From Strongyloides papillosus (Eukaryota; Nematoda; Chromadorea; Rhabditida; Strongyloididae), in assembly GCA_005656395.1 (NCBI GenBank), contig SRSI01000023.1, positions 682,001 to 746,000 on the forward strand: DNA of 64,000 nt, in the 5' to 3' direction. Position 1 is the stretch's first letter. Each line of letters begins with the position of its first letter. Position numbers and translations under genes: made by a program. The notes below the pieces were generated by a model. The model did not search any database. It was not told the origin of the DNA and worked only from the letters and a program-made list of their open reading frames with translations. This document shows, piece after piece, positions 11,705 to 24,019 of the stretch.

Positions 11705-11880
11705 TCTCATCATTTTGTTTCCTATTCAATCATTTTCTTTTCTATTCAATCATTTTCTTTCTTATTCAATCATTTTCTTTCCTAAAATATCATTTTCATT
11801 TCTAAAATATCATCTTCATTTCTAAAATATCATTTCGTTTTTAAAATATCATCTTCATTTCTAAAAAATAATTTTTTTTC
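11705..11880. repeat. Minisatellite with ~18-base units
   Basis: Degenerate tandem units alternate between 'attcaatcattttctttc' and 'taaaatatcatcttcatttc' types, giving about nine copies. The array lies about 100 bases upstream of the astacin-like gene's start on its strand, so it could affect its promoter, but that is speculation. Confidence 0.8.
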
Positions 11881-11999
11881 TTGAATGTATATTTGATCAT
11901 AAAATATTTTAATAACAATATAACTTACAATAATTAAAAATAATTTTTATTATAAATTAAAAAGTGTACAATACGAATTAATTATATTTGAAAATATTA

Positions 12000-13279
12000 G
12001 GTTGTTCGGAATGAAATGAGCTTTTTTTTCCTAATTTTTTAATACACATAACTTTTTTAAAAATAAATATTTTTATTCAAAATAAGAACCACTACAATCT
12101 TCACATTGTTGCCAACAAGATACGAACTTATTGATTCCATTTACATAGAAATCTGGACTTCTAGATTCAATGAAAGCTTCGAAGGCAGTTTTTATGTCAT
12201 CATCGCTCCTGAAGACTTTCTCTGTTAAGAAGTTGTTGAGATGTTTGAAAAAGTGTCAATCTATTGGAGAAAGGTCAGATGAGTATGCCGGATGAGGTAG
12301 AGTTTCATATCCTAATATCCTCAGTTTCTGAACGGTTCTTTTTAAAACGTGTGGCTTTACGTTATCGTGGAGAAGAACTAGCCCTTTTCTGTTGACTAAA
12401 GTGGACACTTTTTGGGACAATTTCTGGTGCATTTTTTTAATTTGTTGGCAGTAGGATTCTAAATCAATAATTTCACCAGGTTTCATAAAATTGTAGTAGA
12501 TAATTCTTACAGCAGACCACCAAACAGTCACCATAATCTTCTTTGGAGATAGTTTGGGTTTCGGGAACTGTTTTGGTGCTTCATTCTTGTCCAAACATTG
12601 TCCAGATCTTTTGCGATTGTCGTAGAGAATTCATTTTTTTTCGCAAGTGATAAGACGATTGAGAAATGGGTCATTTTTGTTCATCAAAATGAGGGAAGAA
12701 CAAACCTCAAAACGACGTAATTTTTGATAGTCGTTTAAATCGTGAGGATCCACTTGTCGAGCTTTTTCGTCTTTCCTATCTTCTTTTAAATGATCAAAAA
12801 CCGTTGTTTTGGATACATTTAACTCCTCTGTAAGTTCTCTAACGGTTACGCGTGGATTGGCTTCAACAGCTTTCCGTAATTCATCATTATCAAGAACAGT
12901 CTCAGGTCTCCCGCGCTTTTCGTTCTCGAGGTCCTTACTGCCTTCTCTGAACTTTTTAAACCATCTCTTTTACAGTAGCATGAGAGATAAGTTCTTCGCC
13001 GAAAGTTTCATTAATTTCTTGATTTGTTTTTGCGGCATTAGTACTGCGTTTGAACTCGTATAGCATAATAGCACGAATATCACGTTTTGACAGCATTGTT
13101 TGTTTTCAAAATAAGATGACGATAAACAAAGCTCATGGCAATGATATATATATCATCGTGTAGAGAAGATTTAGGATAATCTAACAGTTTGTTTTTTATA
13201 CCAAAATGTGGCCAATCATTTGAGAAAATGCACGTCAAACAATGAGCATCAAAAAAGGCTCATCTCATTCCGGACAACC
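12000..13279 (-). mobile_element. mariner transposon, 1,280 bp, both ends present
   Basis: The terminal inverted repeats are about 28 bases. The left end starts GGTTGTTCGGAATGAAATGA, and the inverted right end starts GGTTGTCCGGAATGAGATGA; they differ at three positions, all transitions. The element is bounded by TA on both sides (11998-11999 and 13280-13281), the mariner target dinucleotide. The length equals that of typical mariners. It carries a broken transposase on the minus strand. Confidence 0.92.
12073..13096 (-). pseudogene. mariner transposase, broken
   Basis: The frame opens MLSKRDIRAIM at 13096 and has the N-terminal helix-turn-helix region, then the mariner catalytic domain. Visible family marks are VTVWWSA, LLHDNVKPH (second catalytic Asp) and SSDLSPID (third Asp, as in DD34D), ending in CEDCSGSYFE. 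Breaks: a frameshift near 12960, where the reading frame moves after VKE; damage around 12630-12650, where the first catalytic Asp motif should be and a TGA occurs; and an in-frame TGA at 12258-12256 directly after the third Asp. The copy cannot make an active enzyme. It most resembles the mariner group that includes the human SETMAR-type transposase. Confidence 0.9.
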
Positions 13280-13281
13280 TA

Positions 13282-13618
13282 ATATTATAGTAAATAAGTT
13301 GCTCATGGAAATTAAAATTCTAAGATTTTTTTAAAAAACTTGTTATCTTTTTTTAATATTATTCATTCTTATGTTAAATTTTTAGTTGTTTTCTAGAAAA
13401 CATTTCGAAATAAAAGATTAGAATTTGTTTTATGTAAAATTATAAATGCTTTTTAAAGGAGCATTTATTAACATATGGTAAAACCCTTTTTTAATATGTT
13501 TTTATTATTTGAATTATTATGAATTATATTATTCCACCAAATATTATTTATCTAGTAGCCTAAATTTTATTATAATGTCATTTAAAATTATATTTAAAAG
13601 GTAAACTTATGAGAAATT
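13282..13618. other. AT-rich spacer, nothing recognised
   Basis: No feature seen. Confidence 0.5.
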
Positions 13619-14580
13619 CTACACACAAAAAAAAGAACAAATTATGACAATTTTATTTAAAATGCAATAAAATGTCCCACCATTTTTAAGAATTGAATTT
13701 TATTTTAATTTTTAAAATACCAAGCGAAAGCACAAATTTTTTAATGACGCAAAATATTGGGTTATTGCAAACATCTTGCCATTTTTTTACAAAAATATAT
13801 ATGCTTGATTTTTTACATAATCGTGACCTTTTAGATTTTGATATTTTTTATGATATTATGCTCATATTAGATGCTAACTTGTATTTTATCTTTATTTTAT
13901 AAAAAATGATATTAAAGGTCAATTTCTTATAAAATTATTGATGTTTTAATAAAGATTATTATTCTAAACAATCTACTAACAACAAAAAGTTTAGAAATTT
14001 CATAAAAATAATAATGAAAAGCAATAATTTTTCACTCACACAAAGTTTTATTAATAAAAAATATAATTTTAGTATTTGTTCTTATTTTAAATTAAAATAT
14101 GTAAAAGTTATTTTTTTTGCTATACATAAAAATCCATATTATTTTATAACTTTTCATAAAATTGATTTTTGAATGTGATCTTTAAAGACATTTTGAAAAA
14201 AAATTTAGACTATTAAATGTAAAAATTTCATACGAAAATATAATTTTTAATAATTCAAACTATTAAAAGATATAAAAAAATATACTGTAACATGTGAAAA
14301 ATGTTTTTTATAAGTGTTTGTAATTAAAAATAGAATTAAAATCTAACAATCTATTTTAAAATGTATTGTAGAAAACAACTTATGTTCTAAAATAAAAATA
14401 GTATACTAAAAAAAGAGAAACATATTTTAATAATTCACTAATTATTGTTTTAATTATATATATAAAATAGTTGTAGTAAAATTAATCGCAAATAAAGAAA
14501 ATTCAAATTTTTTTAAGTGGGACAAATTTGTTACATTTTACGAAAACCTGTGCTCTTTTTATTTTTTGTACGTAAAACAT
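13619..14580. mobile_element. Small inverted-repeat element, copy 1
   Basis: The left end (ACACACAAAAAAAAGAACAA through ATGTCCCACC) resembles the inverted right end near 14515-14580, which reads GTGGGACAAATTTGTTACAT and then runs into a 'ttttttgt' end. The left 200 bases match 30620-30831, and 13960-14030 matches 35470-35545, so that second copy is interrupted by the complete retrotransposon. Weaker ends are visible near 37150 and 41790. It has no coding capacity, and I read it as a non-autonomous DNA element family. Exact ends are uncertain. Confidence 0.55.
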
Positions 14581-17455
14581 CATGCATTTTTACCTATAAA
14601 AAAATATTTTTTAAAATTTTTAGTTTTAAAAAAGCACAGAAAAATTTTTTTATCAAAACACGGACCATTATCAATTTGACATATTTTTGTTAAACTTGTA
14701 TTATTTTATTGTTTTTTTCGTTTTAAGAAAGAAAATGTGTAATCTTAAAAAGAATTATTTTGATGACATTCAAAATAATGAAAAATATTTGATGAAAATT
14801 TATTAGTTCACAATACTAACTATCATTAAAGAAAAAGTCTTGTCGAATGAAATTATGTACTAATTATGGTATATTTTGGGGGTTATAAAGTATATTGAAA
14901 TTTATGAGTTAATAATTTAATTATAAAAATAATAATACTAAAAATAAGTAAGCTTAATTAATGTAATTTTACTGTTTATTGTGTATGTTTTATTGTAATT
15001 TAGGTGCACTTATTGTTTAGTACGCGTTATTCTATCTACCCTAAAAGTTGTCCAAATAAACTTTATACTAAAATCGTAAAATTTTATCTTTTATAGTAAT
15101 TATTAATAAAGTTTTTACTTTGTTTTTGTGTAATTTAATAGATTATAAAATATTAATAAATTTTATTAATACTATAACAATGATAGTAAAACTTTAAAAT
15201 TATAAATATTATAAAATTTAAATATAATTTTAAAATAGTCCATCATTTGATAAAAATGCTCTGGGTAAAAATTTTACTAGGACACTCAAGATTCTATTAA
15301 ACAATATAAGTATATAAACATATTAACTTACAAATAAATATTATAACGGTAATGAAAACTTTCTCTAATTTTCTTATTTATTAAATTATCAGCAAATTCT
15401 AAAAAAAATATTATTTAGTAGTAAACAGTAAAAAAAACAATGACATAGTTGTTTGACAAAGTTTTAAGAGATTAATACAATAAGACCGTGAACTTTTTTT
15501 TATATAATGGCAGTTGACCTCAAAGTTGCGTAGAACACGTCGTTTCTGCTTTTTGATGAAACTGGACTTTAAAATGATAACAAAATCTTCTGTGAGAAAG
15601 CAATATTTAAGTAATATTTCTTTAATAATAATATTACAAGTAATTAAATAATTGTTATTTTTCGTTACTATTGTTTTAAACTTTCTATTTTTCTAAACTT
15701 ATTGTTGTTATTAGATTGTCCAGAAAAATGATCATAATCAAAATAGTTACAGCTTTACACAAAATTGACTTCTTATAATGCACTTCATAATATATTAAAA
15801 AAATAACTTAGATTCAATGATGGGCGTAATATGATAAAAAAATATCAAAACTAGATAATAGTTACATTAATTCATAATGTCAAACATATATATTTTTGTA
15901 AAAAAAAGCAGAATATATTTGACAACCTAATATTTTATACCGTTATCAACATTTTTGTTGTCGCTTTATATTTTTGAAATTTTAAAAAATTTGAATTTTT
16001 TTTGACAGGTGAAAAAATTTTTTTACATTTTTTCAACACTTATCAAAATTGCATCTTTCTCTGTGTAGTTTTTTATATTTCCAAAGTAGATGGTATGAAA
16101 ATAAGCTTAAAATGTGGTAATTTAAAAAAAATTTAGAAATATTTGTATATAGTAAAAATTATACAAGTCAATTTGAGATATTAATAAGTAAAAGTATTTA
16201 AAAAATTTTTTTCAAAAAGTTTTATTGATAAAAATAATCAAATTTTTTAAATTATGTATGAACAAATACAAAATGTATAAAAAGTTATTATTGAAATTTG
16301 AAGGGTGTGACTTTTAAGTGCCAAAAAATTTTTATGATCTTGTATATATTTGAAAGTTTAAAATCCGATTTAAAAATATTTTTAAATAAATGAAAAATGT
16401 TAACTAGTGATATATCTATGACTATTTATACAACTTATATTTTTTAAATAAATTCTAAGATCATTTTAATTTTCAAAACTGTGGTGTTAAAAACACCTTA
16501 TAAAATAATGATGAATTACTTAAGATGATTTTATTATAAGAACTAAAGATACAAAGAAGACATGTTATATATATAATAGTTATTTTTTTTGTGTCAAACA
16601 TCATGTTTGACGCAGCAAAAACAAAATAATTTTTTTAAAACTCTATATTTTTTATTTTATTGTGTTTAGTAAAATTATTTAGTTTTGTTGGTGCCTAGTT
16701 TCAGTTAAAAGATAGTAGAGAAGGTTTAACACACACGCAAATTGGTAATTTTATTATTATATGCTTTTACAATATAAAGACAAGCGCTAAAAATGGCCAC
16801 CTAATGACAATTTATAAATTATAAGATTCTTGGGAACTTACTTTTAGCTACACAAAGTACAATCTTAACAATAATAAACAATATAATTAGAATCCTTTAC
16901 GTCCCCTTGAATCTTACACTAAAATAAAAGGCATTAGGTTAGTATAATACTTAATACAATAGAAAAAAACAATGACATAGTGTTTTACAAAATGACAACT
17001 ATTTTGAAATCCATTGTTTATATATATTTAACTGTAAAGGATATTTTCTTTACAGGATCAAAACAAAGCTAAATGAGAAGAAGAGTTAAGATTACTTCTC
17101 TTTTACTGTTTAATTAATAGCTAAATTTATTTTTATAATATTTTTTTAATTAGCCATTACTAATATTGATTTTAAGTAATGTTATGAATATTTTTTAAAC
17201 AATTTTTAAACTAAAAAATCTGGATATTAAAAAATATTCAGATTTTTAGTAAAAAAACAACAAATATTCAATCAAAAAACATTATTTACTAAAGATAGTA
17301 GTTAAACATTTGCTTTTAGTTTTATTAAAAAAAAATAAAGTTTATTTTTACTATAGAAAATTGAATAACGGTTCATAATTTTGCTTAAAGTCAATACCTA
17401 ATGACAAATCATGAAATAATTTGTAGAAAGAGTTTGTGTTATTAGATGAATATAA
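14581..17455. other. AT-rich spacer with traces of repeats
   Basis: No gene is supported. A short phrase around 'aacaatgacatag' followed by 'gacaaag' or 'acaaaat' occurs near 15437 and again near 16968 in the same orientation, suggesting another diverged repeat. Otherwise only poly-A and poly-T tracts are seen. Confidence 0.5.
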
Positions 17456-18528
17456 CACACAGAGAAATTTACACAAAAAAACATCCTTATGCCATAATTT
17501 TTAGTCCTCAAAATAAAATTGCATAAAATTTTATTCATTTTTAAATATATGAATACCATTTTATCATATTGTCGCAGATCGTAAAATATTTCTGCTTTTT
17601 TTACAATATTTTTTCTTAAACAGATTATAAATTATTATTTTTTATCAAATAGAATTAAAAATATTTATTAATTTTTTTAAATAACATATAAAATATCTAA
17701 AATATTTAGATAAACACTATTCTAGAATTTAGTCCCATACATTTTAAGTTAACCTATGCTAGATGATTCCTATATTTAAAATATGAGGAAGAGAGATCAG
17801 GAAATTATTTTTGATATTAAAACTTTTATCTATCTTAATATACGTAGCTTTATATGGCAATTCTCAAACATTACTAATGTTTAAAAAAATAACGAAAGTG
17901 AAAACTAATCTATACTTTGAATTTCAATCATATTTAATAATATAAACCTAGCCTTCTATACTAATTAAAAGTTTAATTTAAGTACTCGTTTTATTTTACT
18001 ATTTCATTATTAAAAATTTAAGAAAAGTTATTCAAATATCAAACTGTTTTAAAATCATTAAAATTTATAATAAAACAATTTTTAAAGAATATTTATACTT
18101 CTTTAACATTCAAAAACTTATGTAATATTTTAATAATAATCATCAATATTAAAAAACATGATAAAAATAAAATGTTAGTTGATGATTTACAACAACATTT
18201 TTATGAAACAAAAGATTTTTAGGTTTTTTGATGCACTTTTTATGAAATTGAAAAGAAGACAAAAAGCTTGTCCAAGTGGAACAAGTAAAGCAAGCTGCTG
18301 TTTATTTAATATCTATCTTTTATTAAATTTCATATATAAATTGTTTTAATATATTTAAAAAAAACCATAATTCCAAATAAATATTATAAAATATATCGTA
18401 AGCGAAAAAAATAATTATAACAGTCGAATTTTGCGTTTAAGATAGAAAATTATATGCTCGGGACGAAAAATTAACTCTGGAGACGAAAATTAAAAATTGA
18501 GGATGATTTTTTGTGTAAATTTCTCTAT
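17456..18528. mobile_element. ~1.07-kb inverted-repeat element inserted in the broken pol
   Basis: The left end ACACACAGAGAAATTTACAC matches the inverted right end ACACATAGAGAAATTTACAC, and the similarity goes on through a run of A and CATCCT. The right end stops the retrotransposon reading frame directly after an ESFQKV motif, so the element appears to have landed inside pol. The interior (17840-18310) is related to 6480-7060, including a decayed form of the GC-rich hairpin unit. No target duplication was established and pol does not recognisably resume on the far side. Confidence 0.6.
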
Positions 18529-20250
18529 GTGTACTTTCTGGAAGCTTTCCAGAGCTTGTTCGGTCCATGTGAAGATTGGTTGAGTGGAAAGATTATATAA
18601 TGGTTTGGAATCAATTGTATAATTCTTTAAAAATCGACGTAGGAAGTTTGCAAGACCAAGGAATGACAACAATGTTTTCTTATTTTGAGGTATCGGGAAG
18701 TCTATTACCTTCCTCAATTTTTCTGAAGACATAGCAAGACCGGAAGAAGTAAGTCTCATACCTAAGTAACTAACCTCTTTTTGTAAAAATTTTGATTTCT
18801 TTAGATTCAATTTTAATTTATATTTTTGTAATAGTTGGAATATTTCATTCAATATTTGGAGATGTAAGGATGTAGAAGAAGTAGCGACTAAAATGTCATC
18901 AATATAAATGTAGACATCAGTGGGATATTTTTCTAAAACGGGCTTGAGAACCATCTGCATGATCTTTTGAAAAATTCCCGGCGCTACAGATAAGTCAAAA
19001 GGCAAAACGGCAAATTGGTAATGTTTTACACCAAAATTAAATGCTGTAATGACTTGAGCTTCTGGAGAGAGTTTCAATTGCCAGTATCCTTTGTTAAGAT
19101 CCATTGTGCTAAAAACAGACTTGTTTTCTAATTGTACAAAAATATTATCAATCAACGGTAACGGTAAATTTTTATAACGTATATTTTGATTAACTTTAAC
19201 AAAATCTAGGCACATACGTATGGAGCCATCTGGTTTCTTAACGGGAAGGATAGGTGAGTTGTATGGACTCTCACTTTCAACTATTACGCCCATCTGTTCC
19301 ATTTCTTTTATTTGTACTTGCAGATCTTGAAAAACTGCTACTGGAATTGGACGAGATTTCTGTTGTACAGGTTTTTCATCAAGTAGTTCAAAAGTAATTG
19401 GTGGGATTTTTGACGATGGTTTATGAAACCCTGAGGAAGCAACTAAATCATAATTTGACAATAATTTCTCAACAGTTGTATCCGGACTTATATTATTTAC
19501 TGACCACAATCTTTGTAATTTGGATTGGAGTGTAGGAGATTTTGATAGTGCATAAGTTCCTTAAATAGCATCGATGTTATTTAGTGATTGTACAACTAAC
19601 ATGGACACCAAAATATCTTCTACTAATAGTTCTACTGATCCAAAAAGATGTAAAGGTTGATTCTGTACGCCGCTAGCTATGATACGAGGATTTTTCTTAA
19701 TGACTGGCAGTAGATGTATTTCTTTCACTTTTGAGATTATAATGAGTGAAACTTCAGCTCCTGAATCTAGAAGACAATTACTTTCTTTACCTTGTACATT
19801 ACATACAACTACACTTTTTTTACCATTTAAGACAAGGCGATAAACATTTAAGATTTTATTATCATCATCACTAACATCTATGGGTTTATCACAATCAATT
19901 AAGTTTACTTTTTTACGAAAATCTTTTTTTGTAGTTGATGGACCAGTATTCTCTTTTTTATAGGTAGGATCACGTTGATTTTCTTTCTTTTATGCTGCCA
20001 AGACTTTAGCTTTCAATAAAGAATTTTCTCTATTTGATGAACAGTAGTAGTCGAAGATTTCATCGTAACGTTTTAATTCTTTTGCAGCTGCCAACCAATA
20101 CTTAGCAATTTCTGAATCTGGCAAATGACGAAGCTCAGATAGTTCGTTAATCCATCCTTGAAGACGGTTGACGTATTGTATTGGTGAATCTGCCTTTCTG
20201 GCTTCCACCGGTTTCACCAATGGACTATTTTCTTGTTTTATATTAATGTA
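18529..20250 (-). pseudogene. Ty3/gypsy-type gag(end)-protease-reverse transcriptase, broken
   Basis: Read from 20250 downward, one frame carries a gag C-terminal part (QYVNRLQGWINELSEL), then an aspartic protease with LLDSGAEVSL at about 19790-19745, then a reverse transcriptase. The latter shows ESPYNSPILPVKKPDGS, the region of MDLNKGYWQL, and the active-site box YIYIDDILVA near 18895. Two in-frame TAA codons interrupt it, at 19992-19990 and 19563-19561. RNase H and integrase are missing: the frame is cut at 18529 by the small inverted-repeat element. The preceding gag half is separated by about 2.9 kb at 23169-23708. It belongs to the Ty3/gypsy group by its YIDD box and PR-RT order. Confidence 0.85.
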
Positions 20251-20524
20251 TACATTATTCCAAAATATTTATCTAATAGTAATATTATTCATGAACAATC
20301 AAAATTATTTTTTATACAAAAAAAGAAAGAAGAAATTTATATATATTAAATCTTATTTTTTAAATGTGACGTCGATAATTTGATCCAAAAATACCTTGAA
20401 ATAATCCAATGAAAAATTTTCATAAATTTTTTTCAAATTGTTGTGACTTTACGCTAGTAAATAAAGTATTCTTTTCCTTCTCATACTTAGTTAATATTTT
20501 GCTTCAATAGAGTTTAGTATGGGG

Positions 20525-20640
20525 AAAATTCTATGTGTAGTACTTTTTTTCTGAAAATCTCGTAGCAACAGTTCTTTCACTAATTTTGTGGCCACCTGAT
20601 TGTAATTCTTGGAAGAGTTTTTTAGAACCATCTCTCTTCT
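20525..20640 (-). pseudogene. Possible Tc1-like transposase helix-turn-helix relic
   Basis: A short minus-strand frame reads KLFQELQSGGHKISERTVAT followed by RFSEKKYYT and a stop. The 'ISERTVxxRF' phrase resembles the second DNA-binding helix-turn-helix of Tc1-family transposases ('xSxRTVxRRL'). No catalytic region is seen. If correct, it is a fragment of a Tc1-like element lying inside the broken retrotransposon. Confidence 0.3.
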
Positions 20641-22063
20641 CCTCTATGTATTTCACAATATATTTGTACACAGAAAACCAAAAGGGTAATTTTCGAACCC
20701 GTCAATTATTGATATTTGCACTGTACAAGATGACCCTTTTTAACCTAGACAAATTAATATATTGCATATTTCATTTTTAATATTTTGTCTATATGTAATA
20801 TATCAAATTATCATATATAATTTTAAGAAAAAAGCTACTATACAATTATTAAAAAAAGAATATAACAAAATGATAAAATAATATATTGATATTTTATTAA
20901 AATGATATTTATGACTTTTAAAATAGTAAACTTGTTACTTTTAATTAACGTATCAAGGATAATTAAACATTTTCATATAATATAGTTAATAATATTTATA
21001 AATTCTAAAATAAAAGTTTTTTAATTGTGTTTAATCATTTTTCCATTACCCCTCTTCAACTGATTTACTGTCCTTCTCATAATTTCTATTATTAGAAACA
21101 ACGTAAATCTTGGTCATGGTATTTTAATGAAGTTGTTGCATTAACCATTGTTAAAGTGAAATAAAAAAGTAATAAAAAGACTTGTTAATATATACAAATG
21201 CCATCAAAAGTTTAGAAAATAAATTATTTGCTTATAATGTTAGAAAGTTTAGCAAAGTTTCTGTATAATTTCGTATTTTGTTAAGATTTTTAAAAAAGTA
21301 TATTTGTGTAGAGAAAATTTATATCCTGAGACGTTTGAAATTGACTTTTAATAATGACTGATTAAAAATGTTTTGTTTTAACGAAAGTATATATTAAATA
21401 ATTATATAATTTTCGAAAATTATTGGTTATACAAGATATTTAAACAAAGAGAACAATAAAAAAAATATAATATTTAATATACAATTGATGATTTAAAGAT
21501 CCATTCAACAGTTTGGTCACATCAATAAATTGTATTCAATCACAGGTAGTAAAATGTAATATTTTCATAATTCCCAGTTGCAAATTTATACGAATCTTAT
21601 GAGAAAAATTAGCAATATGATTGCCCAAAAAATCTAAAAAAACTTTTAAAATACATGTGTATGGTGAGATAATGTTTTTAAAATATATTGTTGACGATTA
21701 GCAATTGATGTTATAAGTTTTTAAGATATAAAAGTTGGTGAAGTAGATGTAAAATTTTTTTAATTTTATAAATTTTATTTATAAATGATTATTATTAACA
21801 ACTTTTTTTTTAAGTAGAATAAGAAAAATAAAAATTATACATAAAACAATAACAAACATTTAAAAATTATAGAATAATTTAAATTAAGATATCAATTATC
21901 GTATCAAAAAACATCTGATTAACTATTTTAGTGAAACGATCTGATCATTCTACTGAATACTCTTGTAGTATATTACAAACAAATTCATTTTTCTTCAAAT
22001 AATCAGCAACTTTATAAAATTTTCTATTCGAAAAAATACATATTCTTTACTATTTTCACCAGA

Positions 22064-22285
22064 TCATTCTGATGTCGAAAGTAATGTCAAAAAAGCAGTC
22101 TTCTTTGTGTCCACTGAACTAAGTGGTAAAACGATTAGTTGGAAAGTATTTCTACATGCTCTGCAATTTAAATCATCTATAAAGTGCGATTTCTTATAGT
22201 AGTAACAGTAGAAGGACTTTGTAAGCAGATCTAAATAAAAAAGAAGAAGTTGTTGTTCCAGGAAAAAATATAACCTCGTGGGCAC
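22064..22285 (-). pseudogene. Possible decayed zinc-ribbon fragment (ELOF1-like)
   Basis: A 73-codon frame contains FYCYYYKKSHFIDDLNCRAC followed by RNTFQLIVLPLSSVD. The second Cys pair with downstream FQ and 'LS-VD' recalls transcription elongation factor 1 homologue (ELOF1: CxxC...FQ...YLSEPVDVY). The first Cys pair is damaged and the spacing is about nine residues short, so if related it is a decayed copy. The N-terminal basic tail is missing. Chance similarity is quite possible. Confidence 0.25.
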
Positions 22286-23168
22286 ATATCAAAAAATGGA
22301 GAACTGGATTCCAACAAATTATTTTATATGTACAACTAGAACACTTGAGGAACAAAGGAGGTTATTCTTGTTGTATTTTAAAATGTATTAATTTTTAATA
22401 TAATTTATTTTTAGTAAAGTTTTCAATTTAATTAAGTGTTAATAAAGTTTTTAATTTAATTAATTGTTAATAAAATTTTAAATATAAATACACATTGGAA
22501 AGTAACTTTTAAGTTTTAATTTATTTTAAACAAGAAACATTTAAAGAAGTATTACATGAATTATAAAAAGTCGAATAATTGACAGTACAAACATCTTAAA
22601 AACTTCAAATCAAAAAAGCAACTAAATATTCACAATTAGTAAACATAATAGTGATAAATTATAAATAATTGAGTGTAATTATTTAATTTATCATAATACA
22701 TATTAGCTTAAATGAACATAGCATTATTGAATATTTGTCTAGTCTCATTTTTATATTTCTTGATATTCACAAAAATTAAAAATATCATATTTACATATTG
22801 TATAGATCTCACTAAATGTCAAAATGACATGACTGTCTCTAGAATTCGTCGTGCATAGTTGCGTTCATTTAGACACCATTTCGTTTTCTGTGTATTCATC
22901 ACTTTCACAGTTTTTTTGCAAATTGTTTACTCATCATGTAATATTTCCGTATTTTTAAATTGTTATTTTTATCTTTTAAATTGAATAAAAACTAATGTTA
23001 ATATAAAAAACCCCTACTAATTATAAAAATGTCATGAAAAAATTTGATTATGTCTCATTATAAGTTTCGTTGTAGGACAAATCATTTTGCATATGCAAGG
23101 TGAATCCAGACTTTCCCGCCTTTCTACTATTGTTGATCAGTAATTGCTCCAAGATGATTTCTCTCCTC

Positions 23169-23708
23169 TTATTTGAAAAAGTTGGGCTTGTAGTGTTCTA
23201 TCCAGGCTTCAGTAAATTCTTTAAAGCTGTTGTAATCCTCAATTTTCAATGCTTTATAGGCAATGAGAGCTGATCCTGATAGATATTCCTTAAAAAGTTG
23301 ATGTTGAGAAGTTGTTTCTAAACTGCCATAACGCATTCTAAATTTGTCCAGAAATTCACGAGGATTCTTCTCATCATATTGTTGAAGAACTGGTAATTCG
23401 ATTTTTTCTTTACTAAAACATCTTACACCACCTTTCATTCGTTTCTTTAAGCATCCATATTTGTATGCCAGAGTGAAAATAAGGGGCATGTGTTCATTTA
23501 AAGTAGGGCTGTCCTGTGGATTACATGCTTTTATTTGCTTCAGTAGTTTGTTCAGATCAATTTCACCGGTAGCATCGCATATATCCTCCAAGAACATTCC
23601 TCGTTGTTGTACGTCTGTATTCTCTGTTTTGATTGATTCAATCGGTGAAACCTCCATGTTGTAACCTTTGCTCATAGCTGAGGCTATGAGTTTAGCACCA
23701 AAATCCAT
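23169..23708 (-). pseudogene. Retrotransposon gag (capsid) fragment
   Basis: The 179-codon frame starts MDFGAKLIASAMSKG and ends ...FTEAWIEHYKPNFFK at a TAA. The middle, with ELPVLQQYDEKNPREFLDKF and then 'LFKEYLSGSALIAYKAL', has the layout of a Ty3/gypsy Gag capsid region (a short segment before a retrotrans-gag-type helical domain). It ends abruptly, and the expected continuation of gag (VKPVEARKADSPIQYVNRL) lies in the same orientation at 20220. I infer that it is the 5' half of the same broken element. No LTR was identified to its right. Confidence 0.7.
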
Positions 23709-24019
23709 TTATTTCAGTGAAGACTAAACTGTTTTATTATAAAAACATGCTATTTAAATAGATAATAATATAAATGAAATTATAATAATAACATAATTAA
23801 TTCTCATATATAAATATTTATATTTAAATATTACAAAGCCACAAATTTCGTTATGGTTTTAATTTTAAATCAGATTTTTATCTATGTACTACATTTAATT
23901 TTATTCATTTTAAACAACATTATATAAAGTTATAACATTTAAGAATTTTATTTTTACTAAAAAAATGATTGTGATATTTTAATCCATAAATTTACTAATT
24001 TTTAATAATATTTTTAATA
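23709..24019. other. AT-rich spacer, nothing recognised
   Basis: No feature seen; the missing 5' LTR of the broken retrotransposon would be expected here. Confidence 0.4.

Larger units (their letters stand above)
20251..23168. other. 2.9-kb block separating gag from pol; probable nested insertions
   Basis: The gag frame ends at 23169 in EHYKPNF-like sequence and the pol frame resumes near 20250 in the same orientation, so this block probably entered the retrotransposon later. It is AT-rich and carries two weak coding relics, one Tc1-like (about 20525-20640, minus) and one zinc-ribbon-like (22064-22285, minus), listed separately. I did not find inverted ends or a target duplication. Confidence 0.45.

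Noticed and set aside
12809..13063. 84-codon plus-strand frame
   Set aside because: It is the antisense of the mariner transposase.
13693..13902. 69-codon plus-strand frame
   Set aside because: It lies in the small inverted-repeat element, and the second copy near 30700 does not preserve it.
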